This document shows, piece by piece, positions 56,916 to 64,000 of a DNA stretch of 64,000 nt. Source of the stretch: Psychrobacter sp. MF31 (GTDB lineage: Bacteria; Pseudomonadota; Gammaproteobacteria; Pseudomonadales; Moraxellaceae); the NCBI RefSeq assembly GCF_012847335.1, contig NZ_JABBDX010000007.1:1-64000 (forward strand), in the 5' to 3' direction. Made by a program: the position numbers and the translations under genes. Numbering within the stretch: the first letter of the stretch is position 1; each line of letters begins with the position of its first letter. Below the pieces are notes generated by a model that did no database searches, had not been told where the DNA came from, and was given only the letters and a program-made list of their open reading frames with translations.

Positions 56916-57806
56916 ATGACGTTCATTTATCGCCAAGGTTTATCTTGTCTCACCTACATTTTTTTTAGTCTGATGCTTGTTCTGCCATCAACTGCTGCTT
57001 TGGCAGATGAGTTAAGTGCTTGTAGTGACTCATTTTATGGTGGCATTTATCCTGAATTTACCAACAAAAAGCTGAGTCAAGGCACTCAGCCTTTATGCTT
57101 TAGCGGCTTTGCGGTCATGTATTCAGGCGTCACTAAAACGCCCTTATGGTCAGCTGAGCACTTGACCAAAAAGCGCATCAATGATGCCAAAAAAATCAGC
57201 CGCGAAGATAATTTTCATGAAGAAAGCCGACTGCCAAAATCGATTCGCGCGACCTTAAGCGATTATTCCAAATCAGGATTTGATCGCGGTCATTTAGCGC
57301 CCAATGGCAATATGGCAAACCGCCAGCAGCAATATGACAGCTTTAGCCTTGCCAATATTGCCCCGCAGTCACCAAGAAATAACCGCTACATTTGGCGCAA
57401 TATTGAAACGGCAACGCGGCAATTAACTCAGCAATACGGCGAAGTTTATAGCGTAACGGGCGTGGCTTTTTTAGACACCAAGGTGAAAACGCTCAAAGGT
57501 CGCGTTTTGGTGCCAAGCCATTTTTATAAAGCGGTTTATATTCCAAAATTAAACCAAGCGGGCGCCTACTTTGCGCCCAATGATGAGTCCGAGCGCATTG
57601 AGGTGATCAGCATCAATGAGTTGACTGACAAAGTAGGCATCGATGTGCTGCCAGTTTTGGATGGCAGAAGTAAATCGCAAGCGCTGAATTTGCCATTGGA
57701 CGCCAACCAGTCGCCAAGCCTTGATACTCCTGAAAATAAAGCGCCCACGTGGCAGCTTTTTGTCATGGCGATCGTAGATTGGCTGGTAACTCAGTTTCAG
57801 GCTTAA
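56916..57806 (+). CDS. Secreted DNA/RNA non-specific endonuclease
   Basis: Extracellular nuclease of 296 aa in the NUC (Serratia nuclease) family. A signal peptide (about 1-30, FFSLMLVLPSTAALA) is followed by the active site FDRGHLAPNGNM (Asp123, Arg124, Gly125, His126) and the metal-binding Asn plus Arg/Glu of NNRYIWRNIE. Two Cys near the mature start (Cys36, Cys61) probably form a disulfide. The C-terminus after about residue 255 is a polar linker and a short hydrophobic end (FVMAIVDWLVTQF). It may scavenge nucleic acid or clear extracellular DNA. A small acidic gene starts 22 bases after its stop. Confidence 0.88.
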   Translation: MTFIYRQGLSCLTYIFFSLMLVLPSTAALADELSACSDSFYGGIYPEFTNKKLSQGTQPLCFSGFAVMYSGVTKTPLWSAEHLTKKRINDAKKISREDNFHEESRLPKSIRATLSDYSKSGFDRGHLAPNGNMANRQQQYDSFSLANIAPQSPRNNRYIWRNIETATRQLTQQYGEVYSVTGVAFLDTKVKTLKGRVLVPSHFYKAVYIPKLNQAGAYFAPNDESERIEVISINELTDKVGIDVLPVLDGRSKSQALNLPLDANQSPSLDTPENKAPTWQLFVMAIVDWLVTQFQA

Positions 57807-57828
57807 TGATAATTTTTAGGAGAGCGCC

Positions 57829-58092
57829 GTGATTGATCCGTTTGCCAACGACTCACAAAGCATGCAAATCGGGGATTTGGTCATTGAAAACCAAACCGAT
57901 AAAATCAGCATTTATGGGGATATTGACCTGAATTTTAACTCTGAAGGCTTTGAGCAGGCAAAAGCGCTGCTTGAGCTTGCCAGCAAAATTGTCACTGCCT
58001 TTCAAAGTGATGACCGTTATCTGAAAAATGATTTGGCGTCAAAGGATATTGATGACCAAAGTGACCATGAAATCAAAAATCCTTTTTTATAA
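57829..58092 (+). CDS. Small acidic protein of unknown function
   Basis: 87 aa, not recognised. It is very acidic: about 18 Asp/Glu against 7 Lys/Arg. There is no signal peptide or TM. Two predicted strands (DLVIEN, KISIYGDIDLN) precede one helix (FEQAKALLELASKIVTAF) and a charged tail. GTG start 57829 is well supported by AGGAG 7 bases upstream. It is on the same strand as the secreted nuclease, 22 bases downstream, so it is probably co-transcribed. It could be an inhibitor or an unrelated regulator; there is no direct evidence. Confidence 0.6.
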   Translation: MIDPFANDSQSMQIGDLVIENQTDKISIYGDIDLNFNSEGFEQAKALLELASKIVTAFQSDDRYLKNDLASKDIDDQSDHEIKNPFL

Positions 58093-58279
58093 AACTAGGC
58101 TATAGTCTTGATTTTATAGCAATATTATTCTATAAAAAAACTACTAGGCAAAATTTGGAAATTGCTTATAATGATATTAACTGGTAAAGGTTTACTTGAT
58201 TAAAATAAGCCGCTTTTACCCGATTGATAGCATTGAATGATCACAATCATCATTGATTGAACATTGACAGGAGTCGATT

Positions 58280-58663
58280 ATGAAATTATTCTCTAAATCT
58301 GCGTTACTCGTTACCGGAATGGGCTTGGCAAGCGTTGCCTTTGCAGCTGACCCCCTTGCCAACACTACTTGGCAGACTTATGATGAAGGTAAGCCAAAAG
58401 CGGTGGTCAAAATCACCGAAAATAACGGCGTCCTAAGCGGTAAAATCGTCAGCACGGCTACTGAAAAAGGCAAAAAATATATCGGAATGACGGTCATTTC
58501 AGGGCTAAAAGCTGATGGCAATGGCAAATACAGCGGCGGCTCGATCACTGACCCTGAAAAAAATAAAACCTACCGTTTGACTGCAAGCTTAAGCGGTAAT
58601 GACTTAAATCTAAAAGGTCACTTAGGACCCTTTTCAAGATCTCAAACTTGGAAAAAGAAATAA
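58280..58663 (+). CDS. Exported DUF2147 domain protein
   Basis: 127-aa protein with a signal peptide (MKLFSKSALLVTGMGLAS, cleavage near AFA-AD) and one DUF2147 beta-barrel domain, seen in TWQTYDEGKPKAVVKI, GVLSGKIV and the closing LKGHLGPFSRSQTW. The family folds as a lipocalin-like calycin barrel and is often exported; the ligand is unknown. A GACAGGAG SD precedes ATG 58280. Monocistronic, with a terminator. Confidence 0.88.
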   Translation: MKLFSKSALLVTGMGLASVAFAADPLANTTWQTYDEGKPKAVVKITENNGVLSGKIVSTATEKGKKYIGMTVISGLKADGNGKYSGGSITDPEKNKTYRLTASLSGNDLNLKGHLGPFSRSQTWKKK

Positions 58664-58691
58664 GCTTTTAATGGTTTAAAACGATCTTATA

Positions 58692-58728
58692 AAATCCTGA
58701 ATGACGCTGGTTGTTCAGGATTTTTTAG
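58692..58728. terminator. Terminator between the DUF2147 gene and glnB
   Basis: AATCCTGAA (58693-58701 region) and TTCAGGATT form a 9-bp stem with a 13-base loop; T run on the plus strand, shorter on the minus strand. Confidence 0.8.
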
Positions 58729-58755
58729 GTTAAAGGGTTTTAATTTAAAACTTAC

Positions 58756-59151
<396 letters not shown>

Positions 59152-59177
59152 TCATGAATTGGTGAGCGTATCAATTT

Positions 59178-59183
59178 ATTATA
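59178..59183 (-). promoter_or_regulatory. Candidate -10 box of glnB
   Basis: TATAAT on the minus strand, about 85 bases before the glnB start, preceded by a poor -35. It is the only good -10 in the 160-base gap between usp and glnB. Confidence 0.4.
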
Positions 59184-59255
59184 ACCTGATTTAATCGCGC
59201 TTAACGAGATAGGCGCTCAGCGTTAACAATTGACATGAGAATCAAGCTTCATGCA

Positions 59256-60122
59256 TTAGGTGTCAATAGTGACTTTAGGGAATAATAAGTAAGGGGTTTT
59301 GGTCGCTTCGAGCATTTTTTTGGTGTTGCTGCCTTGAATCAGCTCAAACAGCCTTGATTGCCCAAACGCGCCGGTCATAAGCAGCCCAATGTTATGCTCC
59401 TTTTGATATTCACTTAAGATCTGCGTCACATCTCGACCGTCAATCAAGGTTTTTTTGCAAGCAATCCCTGCTTGTTTGAGCCTGGCATAAGCCTCTCGAA
59501 GCGACTCGATATTTTCTTCAGTTTGTTTGCCGACCATCACAATATGAACGGTCAAGGCGCGAACGAGCGGCGTTTTACAAAGCCAGTTGAGCATTCTTTG
59601 GGCGCAAGCGCGGTTGTCAAAGGCAAATAAAGCTTGCGTTGGGGCGACAAACGGCGCGTGAGTGACCAAGATCGGGCAGTGACTGAGCCGAATCAGCTGA
59701 CTTAATGAGGGCTTACAGGTGACGTGATGACCGATGACCACAAGCCTTGATTGATTGTCCACATAATCGAGGCTGTCAATCAAGCTTTGATGGCGGTGCA
59801 GGGCATAGACTTTGCGTTTATGCTGCTGCTCTTCGCAGTAAGCTTCGGCGTCTGCCAGCAAAGCTTTGGCTTTCATTTTTAATTGGGCGTTGCTCAATTG
59901 CTCATGGCTAGTAAAGGTGTCGAGCAAATGGCTTTCGTCATCGATGTTAAGGCACCCTGAATAATCGATCGCCGCTTTTTGCGATAAGCTTGGGGCAGCA
60001 TGAAGCAGCCCAATGGGAGCTTGTAACCTTGCAGCTGCCCAAAGGCTGGCGTCGAGCACGGCTTGAACATGGTTGGGACAATCTAAACAGGCAATCACGC
60101 TATCAGGCTTTAACTGACTCAC
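59256..60122 (-). CDS. Tandem-domain universal stress protein
   Basis: 288-aa protein with two UspA domains (about 5-155 and 160-285). The second keeps the ATP-binding G-2x-G-9x-G pattern in MTGAFGQSRLFELIQGSNTKKM; the first has a degenerate loop (VVIGHHVTCKPSL). Such tandem Usp proteins of 280-310 aa often sit next to SulP transporters, as here (80 bases). It may sense ATP or the anion and act on the transporter; this is inference. Confidence 0.88.
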   Translation of the reverse strand: MSQLKPDSVIACLDCPNHVQAVLDASLWAAARLQAPIGLLHAAPSLSQKAAIDYSGCLNIDDESHLLDTFTSHEQLSNAQLKMKAKALLADAEAYCEEQQHKRKVYALHRHQSLIDSLDYVDNQSRLVVIGHHVTCKPSLSQLIRLSHCPILVTHAPFVAPTQALFAFDNRACAQRMLNWLCKTPLVRALTVHIVMVGKQTEENIESLREAYARLKQAGIACKKTLIDGRDVTQILSEYQKEHNIGLLMTGAFGQSRLFELIQGSNTKKMLEATKTPYLLFPKVTIDT

Positions 60123-60202
60123 ATTGGCACCTTTATCGTTATCATCAAAATGGGTGAGATTTGGTTTTAAGCAGAAGCAATCGAGGGTATTGAGATTTTG
60201 AT

Positions 60203-61702
60203 CTAATCGAGCAGACCGATATCCCGCTTGTCATGGATGGAGAACTTATCAATCAAAGTTCGGCTGGCGTGATTGAGCCCCACCACTTTGACATCAATGC
60301 CCTCGCGCTGCAAGCGAATGACCAGCTTATCAAGCGTATCGACGGCGCTTACGTCCCAAAAATGGGCAAGGCTGACGTCAATTTCGACCCGATCAAGCGC
60401 CTCTTTGGTATCAAAACTGGCTAAAAAAGGCGTGGTTGAAGCAAAAAATACCTGACCTTGAACGTAGTAATAGCGCGTATTGCCATCATCACTATAGTGG
60501 CTAGTCACGGTTAAAAACTGACCGATTTTATTGGCAAAAAACAGCGCTGAGAGCAGCACCCCAACCAAAACGCCATAAGCCAAATTATGAGTAAAAATGG
60601 TGGTGGCAACCGTTGCAAGCATGACAATGTTAAATGATGTCGGATGGGTTTTAAACTCGCGAATCGACTGCCAATTAAACGTGCCAATCGATACCATAAT
60701 CATCACCGCAACTAATGCTGCCATCGGAATTTGGCGAACCCAGTCGCTTAAAAACACCACCAAAATTAGCAGCACCACACCGGCGATCAGCGTGGACAAC
60801 CGCGTTCTGCCGCCAGATTTGACATTGATCATTGACTGACCAATCATCGCACAGCCTGCCATCCCCCCAAAAAAGCTGGTGACAATATTGGCGATCCCTT
60901 GACCACGGCACTCGCGGTTTTTATTGCTTGGGGTGTCGGTTAACTCATCAACAATGGTGGCGGTCATCATCGATTCAAGCAGTCCTACCACCGCCAGCGC
61001 TAATGAATACGGCGCAATGATGATCAGCGTTTGCAAATTAAGCGGGATATTTGGCAATAAAAACATCGGCAGCGCGTCTGGCAAATCGCCCATACTGCCG
61101 ACATTTCTAACCTCAAGGTGTAATGCCATGGCAACGGCGGTTAGCCCAACAATACAAACCAGCGGCGAGGGGATCAGCCGACCGATTTTTGGCAGATAAG
61201 GAAACAGGTAAATAATGGCAAGTCCTGCTGCCGCCATAGCATAAGTGATCGTTGTGACGCCTTCGGTAAAAGGACTCAGCTCAGGCAATTGCGCCAAAAA
61301 AATCAAAATGGCAAGCGCATTGACAAAACCAATCACCACCGAGCGCGACACAAAGCGCATCAAATTGCCAAGCTTAAGAATGCCCATAATGACTTGAATG
61401 ATGCCGCAAAGCAGCGTCGCCGCTAGCAAATATTGCAAACCGTGATCGGCAACCAAATCGACCATCACCAGCGCCATCGCCCCCGTTGCCGCCGAAATCA
61501 TCGCCGGACGACCGCCAACAAAGCTGATCACCACCGCAATACAAAATGAGGCATAAAGCCCCACTTTTGGATCGACCCCAGCGATGATAGAAAAGGCAAT
61601 CGCCTCGGGAATGAGCGCTAGGGCAACTACCAGCCCTGATAACACATCACCGCGAACATTGGAAAACCACTCGTCACGAACGTCATCAAAAAAAGAGGTC
61701 AT
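60203..61702 (-). CDS. SulP-family inorganic anion transporter
   Basis: Inner-membrane carrier of 499 aa, with about 12-14 helices and a C-terminal STAS domain (about 410-495; [23 protein letters not shown]). N-terminal [21 protein letters not shown] and GLYASF are typical. The [21 protein letters not shown] segment (core [13 protein letters not shown]) matches the bacterial BicA/SulP anion site. Members carry bicarbonate, sulfate or dicarboxylates; specificity is unknown. It is probably co-transcribed with the Usp gene. Confidence 0.92.
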   Translation of the reverse strand: MTSFFDDVRDEWFSNVRGDVLSGLVVALALIPEAIAFSIIAGVDPKVGLYASFCIAVVISFVGGRPAMISAATGAMALVMVDLVADHGLQYLLAATLLCGIIQVIMGILKLGNLMRFVSRSVVIGFVNALAILIFLAQLPELSPFTEGVTTITYAMAAAGLAIIYLFPYLPKIGRLIPSPLVCIVGLTAVAMALHLEVRNVGSMGDLPDALPMFLLPNIPLNLQTLIIIAPYSLALAVVGLLESMMTATIVDELTDTPSNKNRECRGQGIANIVTSFFGGMAGCAMIGQSMINVKSGGRTRLSTLIAGVVLLILVVFLSDWVRQIPMAALVAVMIMVSIGTFNWQSIREFKTHPTSFNIVMLATVATTIFTHNLAYGVLVGVLLSALFFANKIGQFLTVTSHYSDDGNTRYYYVQGQVFFASTTPFLASFDTKEALDRVEIDVSLAHFWDVSAVDTLDKLVIRLQREGIDVKVVGLNHASRTLIDKFSIHDKRDIGLLD

Positions 61703-61962
61703 AAATTAGCTGCATCGAATCAAAAGCAAATTGGCGAAACTTGCCCTATAATAAAGGCGTGACCTAAGTGCTTTATCGCAAAAATTTAGGCGCATCATAG
61801 CATAAAGCGCGTAAAAAAAAGTACCGAAAATTAAACGATACCGTTATGATGCCTACACAAAAATAAAAGGGCATTGACACGTTTTAATCGCTTTTTATTT
61901 GCCTTTTTAAGTCACGCCCCACTTTCCCACTGCCCATTATTTGAACTGCTAAGGATGTCATC

Positions 61963-63354
61963 ATGACGGTTGCAAGCCTCGCCCCTAATCTATCAACCCC
62001 CCTGCAAGTGGTCATCGGACTTGGGCAATCTGGATTATCAGCGGCAAAATATTTAACCCATCAAGGCTTTTGTGTTGCGGTCACTGACGAAAGTGATGCG
62101 CCTGCGCTTGCCAATCAGCTTCCTGATGCCATTACCATACGCAAATTTGGCGGGATTGAACCAGAGTTATTATTAACAGCTTGCCGAATTATTATCAGCC
62201 CCGGCATTTCTCTTGAGCATCCGGCAATTCAAGCAGCAAAGGCAAAAAATATTCCTGTCGTCAGCGACATCCAGCTGTTTTGTGAGGCTAATTGCGCGCC
62301 AATTGTTGCCATTACCGGCTCAAATGCCAAAAGCACGGTCACCACTTTGGTGGGGCAAATGGCAAAAGATGCGGGCGTCAACGTCGGCGTCGGCGGCAAT
62401 ATTGGCATTCCAGCGCTAAATTTGCTTGATGATCCTGATATGGCGCTCGCCGTTCTTGAATTATCAAGTTTTCAGTTAGAAACGGTCAGCAATTTAAACG
62501 CTCAAGTGGCAACTGTACTCAATATGTCGCCCGATCATTTAGACCGCCATCATGATATGTTAGGGTATCATCAGGCCAAACACCGCATTTTTCAAGGGGC
62601 AAAATCGGTGGTCATCAACCGCGATGATCCGATGACCAAGCCGTTACTTGCCAAAGATTTGCCCTGTTTAAGCTTTGGCATTCAAGCGCCAACGGGTGAT
62701 AATTTTGGCTTGATCATTGACAATGGTCAAACCTATTTGGCAAAAGGCAATCATAAATTGATTGGTGCTGATGAGCTGATGATCAAAGGTCGTCACAATT
62801 TATTAAATGCGCAAGCGGCTTTGGCATTGGGCGAGCTTGCCAGATTGCCGATTGATAGCATGATTGCCACGCTCAAAAGTTTTTCAGGGCTCGATCACCG
62901 CTGTCAATTTGTCGCCAATCATCAAGGCATTGATTATTTTAACGACTCAAAAGGCACCAATATTGGCTCAACCATGGCAGCCATTGAAGGTCTTGGGGCG
63001 GTTTATGCACCAAAAGATGGCAAATTGCTCCTCATTTTAGGCGGTCAAGGCAAAGGTCAAGACTTTAGCGAGCTTGTGCCGTTAATCAATCACTACGTCA
63101 GCCACGTTTTATTAATTGGTGAAGATGCTCAAAACATTGCCGCCGATTTAAGCGCGCTGAGCGCTGAGGTAAGCGTAACCTCTTGCCAGACGCTAGATCG
63201 CGCCATGCAAGCCATTGCAACGATCGTTGAAAGCAGCTTATCGCAAGTTCAAGCGGTATTGCTATCGCCTGCTTGTGCAAGCCTTGATCAATTTAAAAAC
63301 TTTGCTGATCGTGGTCAAGCGTTTAGTCGCCACGTCCAAGCGATGATTGACTAA
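61963..63354 (+). CDS. murD: UDP-N-acetylmuramoylalanine--D-glutamate ligase
   Basis: Adds D-Glu to UDP-MurNAc-L-Ala. The N-terminal Rossmann domain shows VVIGLGQSGLSAAKYL, the ATP loop is GSNAKSTVTTL (about 124-134; Ala for Gly is common in this subgroup), ELSSFQLE and MSPDHLDRH follow, and the C-terminal domain has INDSKGTN-like FNDSKGTNIGST. Length 463 aa against 438 in E. coli. AAGGATG precedes ATG 61963. In most bacteria it follows mraY; here about 15 kb and a terminator separate them. TTGACA at 61874 with a weak -10 may be its promoter. Confidence 0.97.
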   Translation: MTVASLAPNLSTPLQVVIGLGQSGLSAAKYLTHQGFCVAVTDESDAPALANQLPDAITIRKFGGIEPELLLTACRIIISPGISLEHPAIQAAKAKNIPVVSDIQLFCEANCAPIVAITGSNAKSTVTTLVGQMAKDAGVNVGVGGNIGIPALNLLDDPDMALAVLELSSFQLETVSNLNAQVATVLNMSPDHLDRHHDMLGYHQAKHRIFQGAKSVVINRDDPMTKPLLAKDLPCLSFGIQAPTGDNFGLIIDNGQTYLAKGNHKLIGADELMIKGRHNLLNAQAALALGELARLPIDSMIATLKSFSGLDHRCQFVANHQGIDYFNDSKGTNIGSTMAAIEGLGAVYAPKDGKLLLILGGQGKGQDFSELVPLINHYVSHVLLIGEDAQNIAADLSALSAEVSVTSCQTLDRAMQAIATIVESSLSQVQAVLLSPACASLDQFKNFADRGQAFSRHVQAMID

Positions 63355-63525
63355 TGCCTTAACAGCTTGGCGATCTTTTGAAGTCTGAGTGAAAAATGGC
63401 AATAAAAAGCGCGCTAGAGAGTTGTTTTGATTGAGTATGATGGTCATTGTCAGTCATAATAGCAGCTTTAAGATTATTCACGATTGATAATCGCCAAGCT
63501 TTTTGTTTTTAGTGTAATCAATATT

Positions 63526-64000
63526 ATGGCAATCTCTTTTTTATCTCGGTCGGTGCAAAAATACACTGACAATTTGGCAAATGATGGTCTGTTTTCCTTG
63601 CCATCCGCTCGGGCAGCGCTATTGACCAGCGTTGGCTGCATTTTGGTGCTGAGCTTATTGATGGTCGCCTCAGCTTCCATTCCTTTTGCGCTGACCCGCG
63701 AGTTATCTGAGCTGTATTTTTTTAACCGTCAGCTCATTTATATCACCGCTGGACTGTTTTTTGCAGGATTGGTCTATTTTTTAGTTCCTATTCGGCTGTT
63801 GTACCAGTCGGGGACGCAGTTTTTTTTGCTCGGCGTGACCGGACTGCTGTTGGTAGCGGTGCTTATTTTTGGAACGCCGATTAACGGGGCAAAGCGCTGG
63901 TTTAATCTTGGGGTGTTTAACTTCCAAGTCGCCGAAATGGCAAAGCTTGTGGTGATCTTATTTGTTTCCGACTTTGTGGTTCGCCGATCGTTTGAGGTTC
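63526..64000 (+). CDS. ftsW: Septal lipid II polymerase FtsW, N-terminal part
   Basis: SEDS-family peptidoglycan glycosyltransferase that partners FtsI at the septum. The first 158 codons are present; the gene runs off the window. After a cytoplasmic start (about 1-30), the SEDS signatures appear: LLMVASASIPFA (TM1 end) and INGAKRWFNLGVFNFQVAEMAKL (core GAKRWFNLG and QVAEMAKL), the region with the conserved Arg and Glu/Lys of FtsW. It starts 171 bases after murD, keeping the murD-ftsW order. ATG 63526 lacks a strong SD. Confidence 0.95.
   Translation, partial: MAISFLSRSVQKYTDNLANDGLFSLPSARAALLTSVGCILVLSLLMVASASIPFALTRELSELYFFNRQLIYITAGLFFAGLVYFLVPIRLLYQSGTQFFLLGVTGLLLVAVLIFGTPINGAKRWFNLGVFNFQVAEMAKLVVILFVSDFVVRRSFEV

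Overview
The window is a chromosomal segment of a gammaproteobacterium, most likely a member of the Moraxellaceae close to Psychrobacter or Moraxella. This rests on the gene order rsmH-ftsL-ftsI-murE-murF-mraY with murD-ftsW placed apart, the DNPR (meso-DAP) motif in MurE, a fused kinase/GNAT ArgA, an aminoglycoside-phosphotransferase-type ThrB, and moderate GC (mid-40s by eye, not computed). The genus is inferred from gene content and is not proven. I see no prophage, insertion sequence, integrase, plasmid gene or CRISPR array, so this is mostly core genome with a few accessory spots.

Layout. 1-160: the 5S rRNA that ends an rRNA operon, with its terminator. 0.3-10.4 kb: yqiA-parE, an SDR oxidoreductase, a repeated-helix mechanosensitive-type membrane protein, an FKBP lipoprotein, argA, a secreted DUF11-like protein and a patatin lipoprotein. 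10.5-17.4 kb: recG, then an RND efflux adaptor and pump. 17.4-25.9 kb is a minus-strand block: glmU, a small secreted protein and glmS (UDP-GlcNAc synthesis); ribH; nusB-thiL-pgpA; hisF. 26.0-31.7 kb: two paralogous class II glutamine amidotransferases flanking thrB and a DUF2007 gene, then ychJ, a YdjM-type membrane protein and a DUF3025 gene. 31.9-36 kb: acnA and a large membrane-anchored protein of unknown function.

36.3-38.3 kb: tRNA-Ala(GGC) and tRNA-Glu(TTC) behind a near-consensus promoter, then gltX. 38.4-46.7 kb: the first half of the division and cell-wall cluster (rsmH to mraY). Its continuation, murD-ftsW, appears only at 61.96 kb, and ftsW runs off the window. Between them lie rlmA, a cardiolipin synthase, a ferredoxin, trhP, a small catabolic island (MatC-type carrier, amidohydrolase, divergent GntR regulator), a lipoprotein, a VanX-type dipeptidase, a His-rich exported peptide, tRNA-Ser(GGA), a secreted nuclease followed by a very acidic 87-aa orphan, a DUF2147 protein, PII, and a UspA/SulP pair.

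How the genes work together: GlmS and GlmU make UDP-GlcNAc, which feeds the Mur enzymes encoded here (MurD, MurE, MurF, MraY); FtsI, FtsL and FtsW use the resulting lipid II at the septum. PgpA and cardiolipin synthase act in one phospholipid pathway. GltX charges the tRNA-Glu encoded beside it. The most unusual items are the long basic disordered tails on NusB and FtsI, the amidotransferase pair in which one copy has drifted at a conserved motif, the acidic orphan behind the secreted nuclease, and the MatC/amidohydrolase/GntR island of unknown substrate. I did not find a clearly new multi-gene defence or mobile system.
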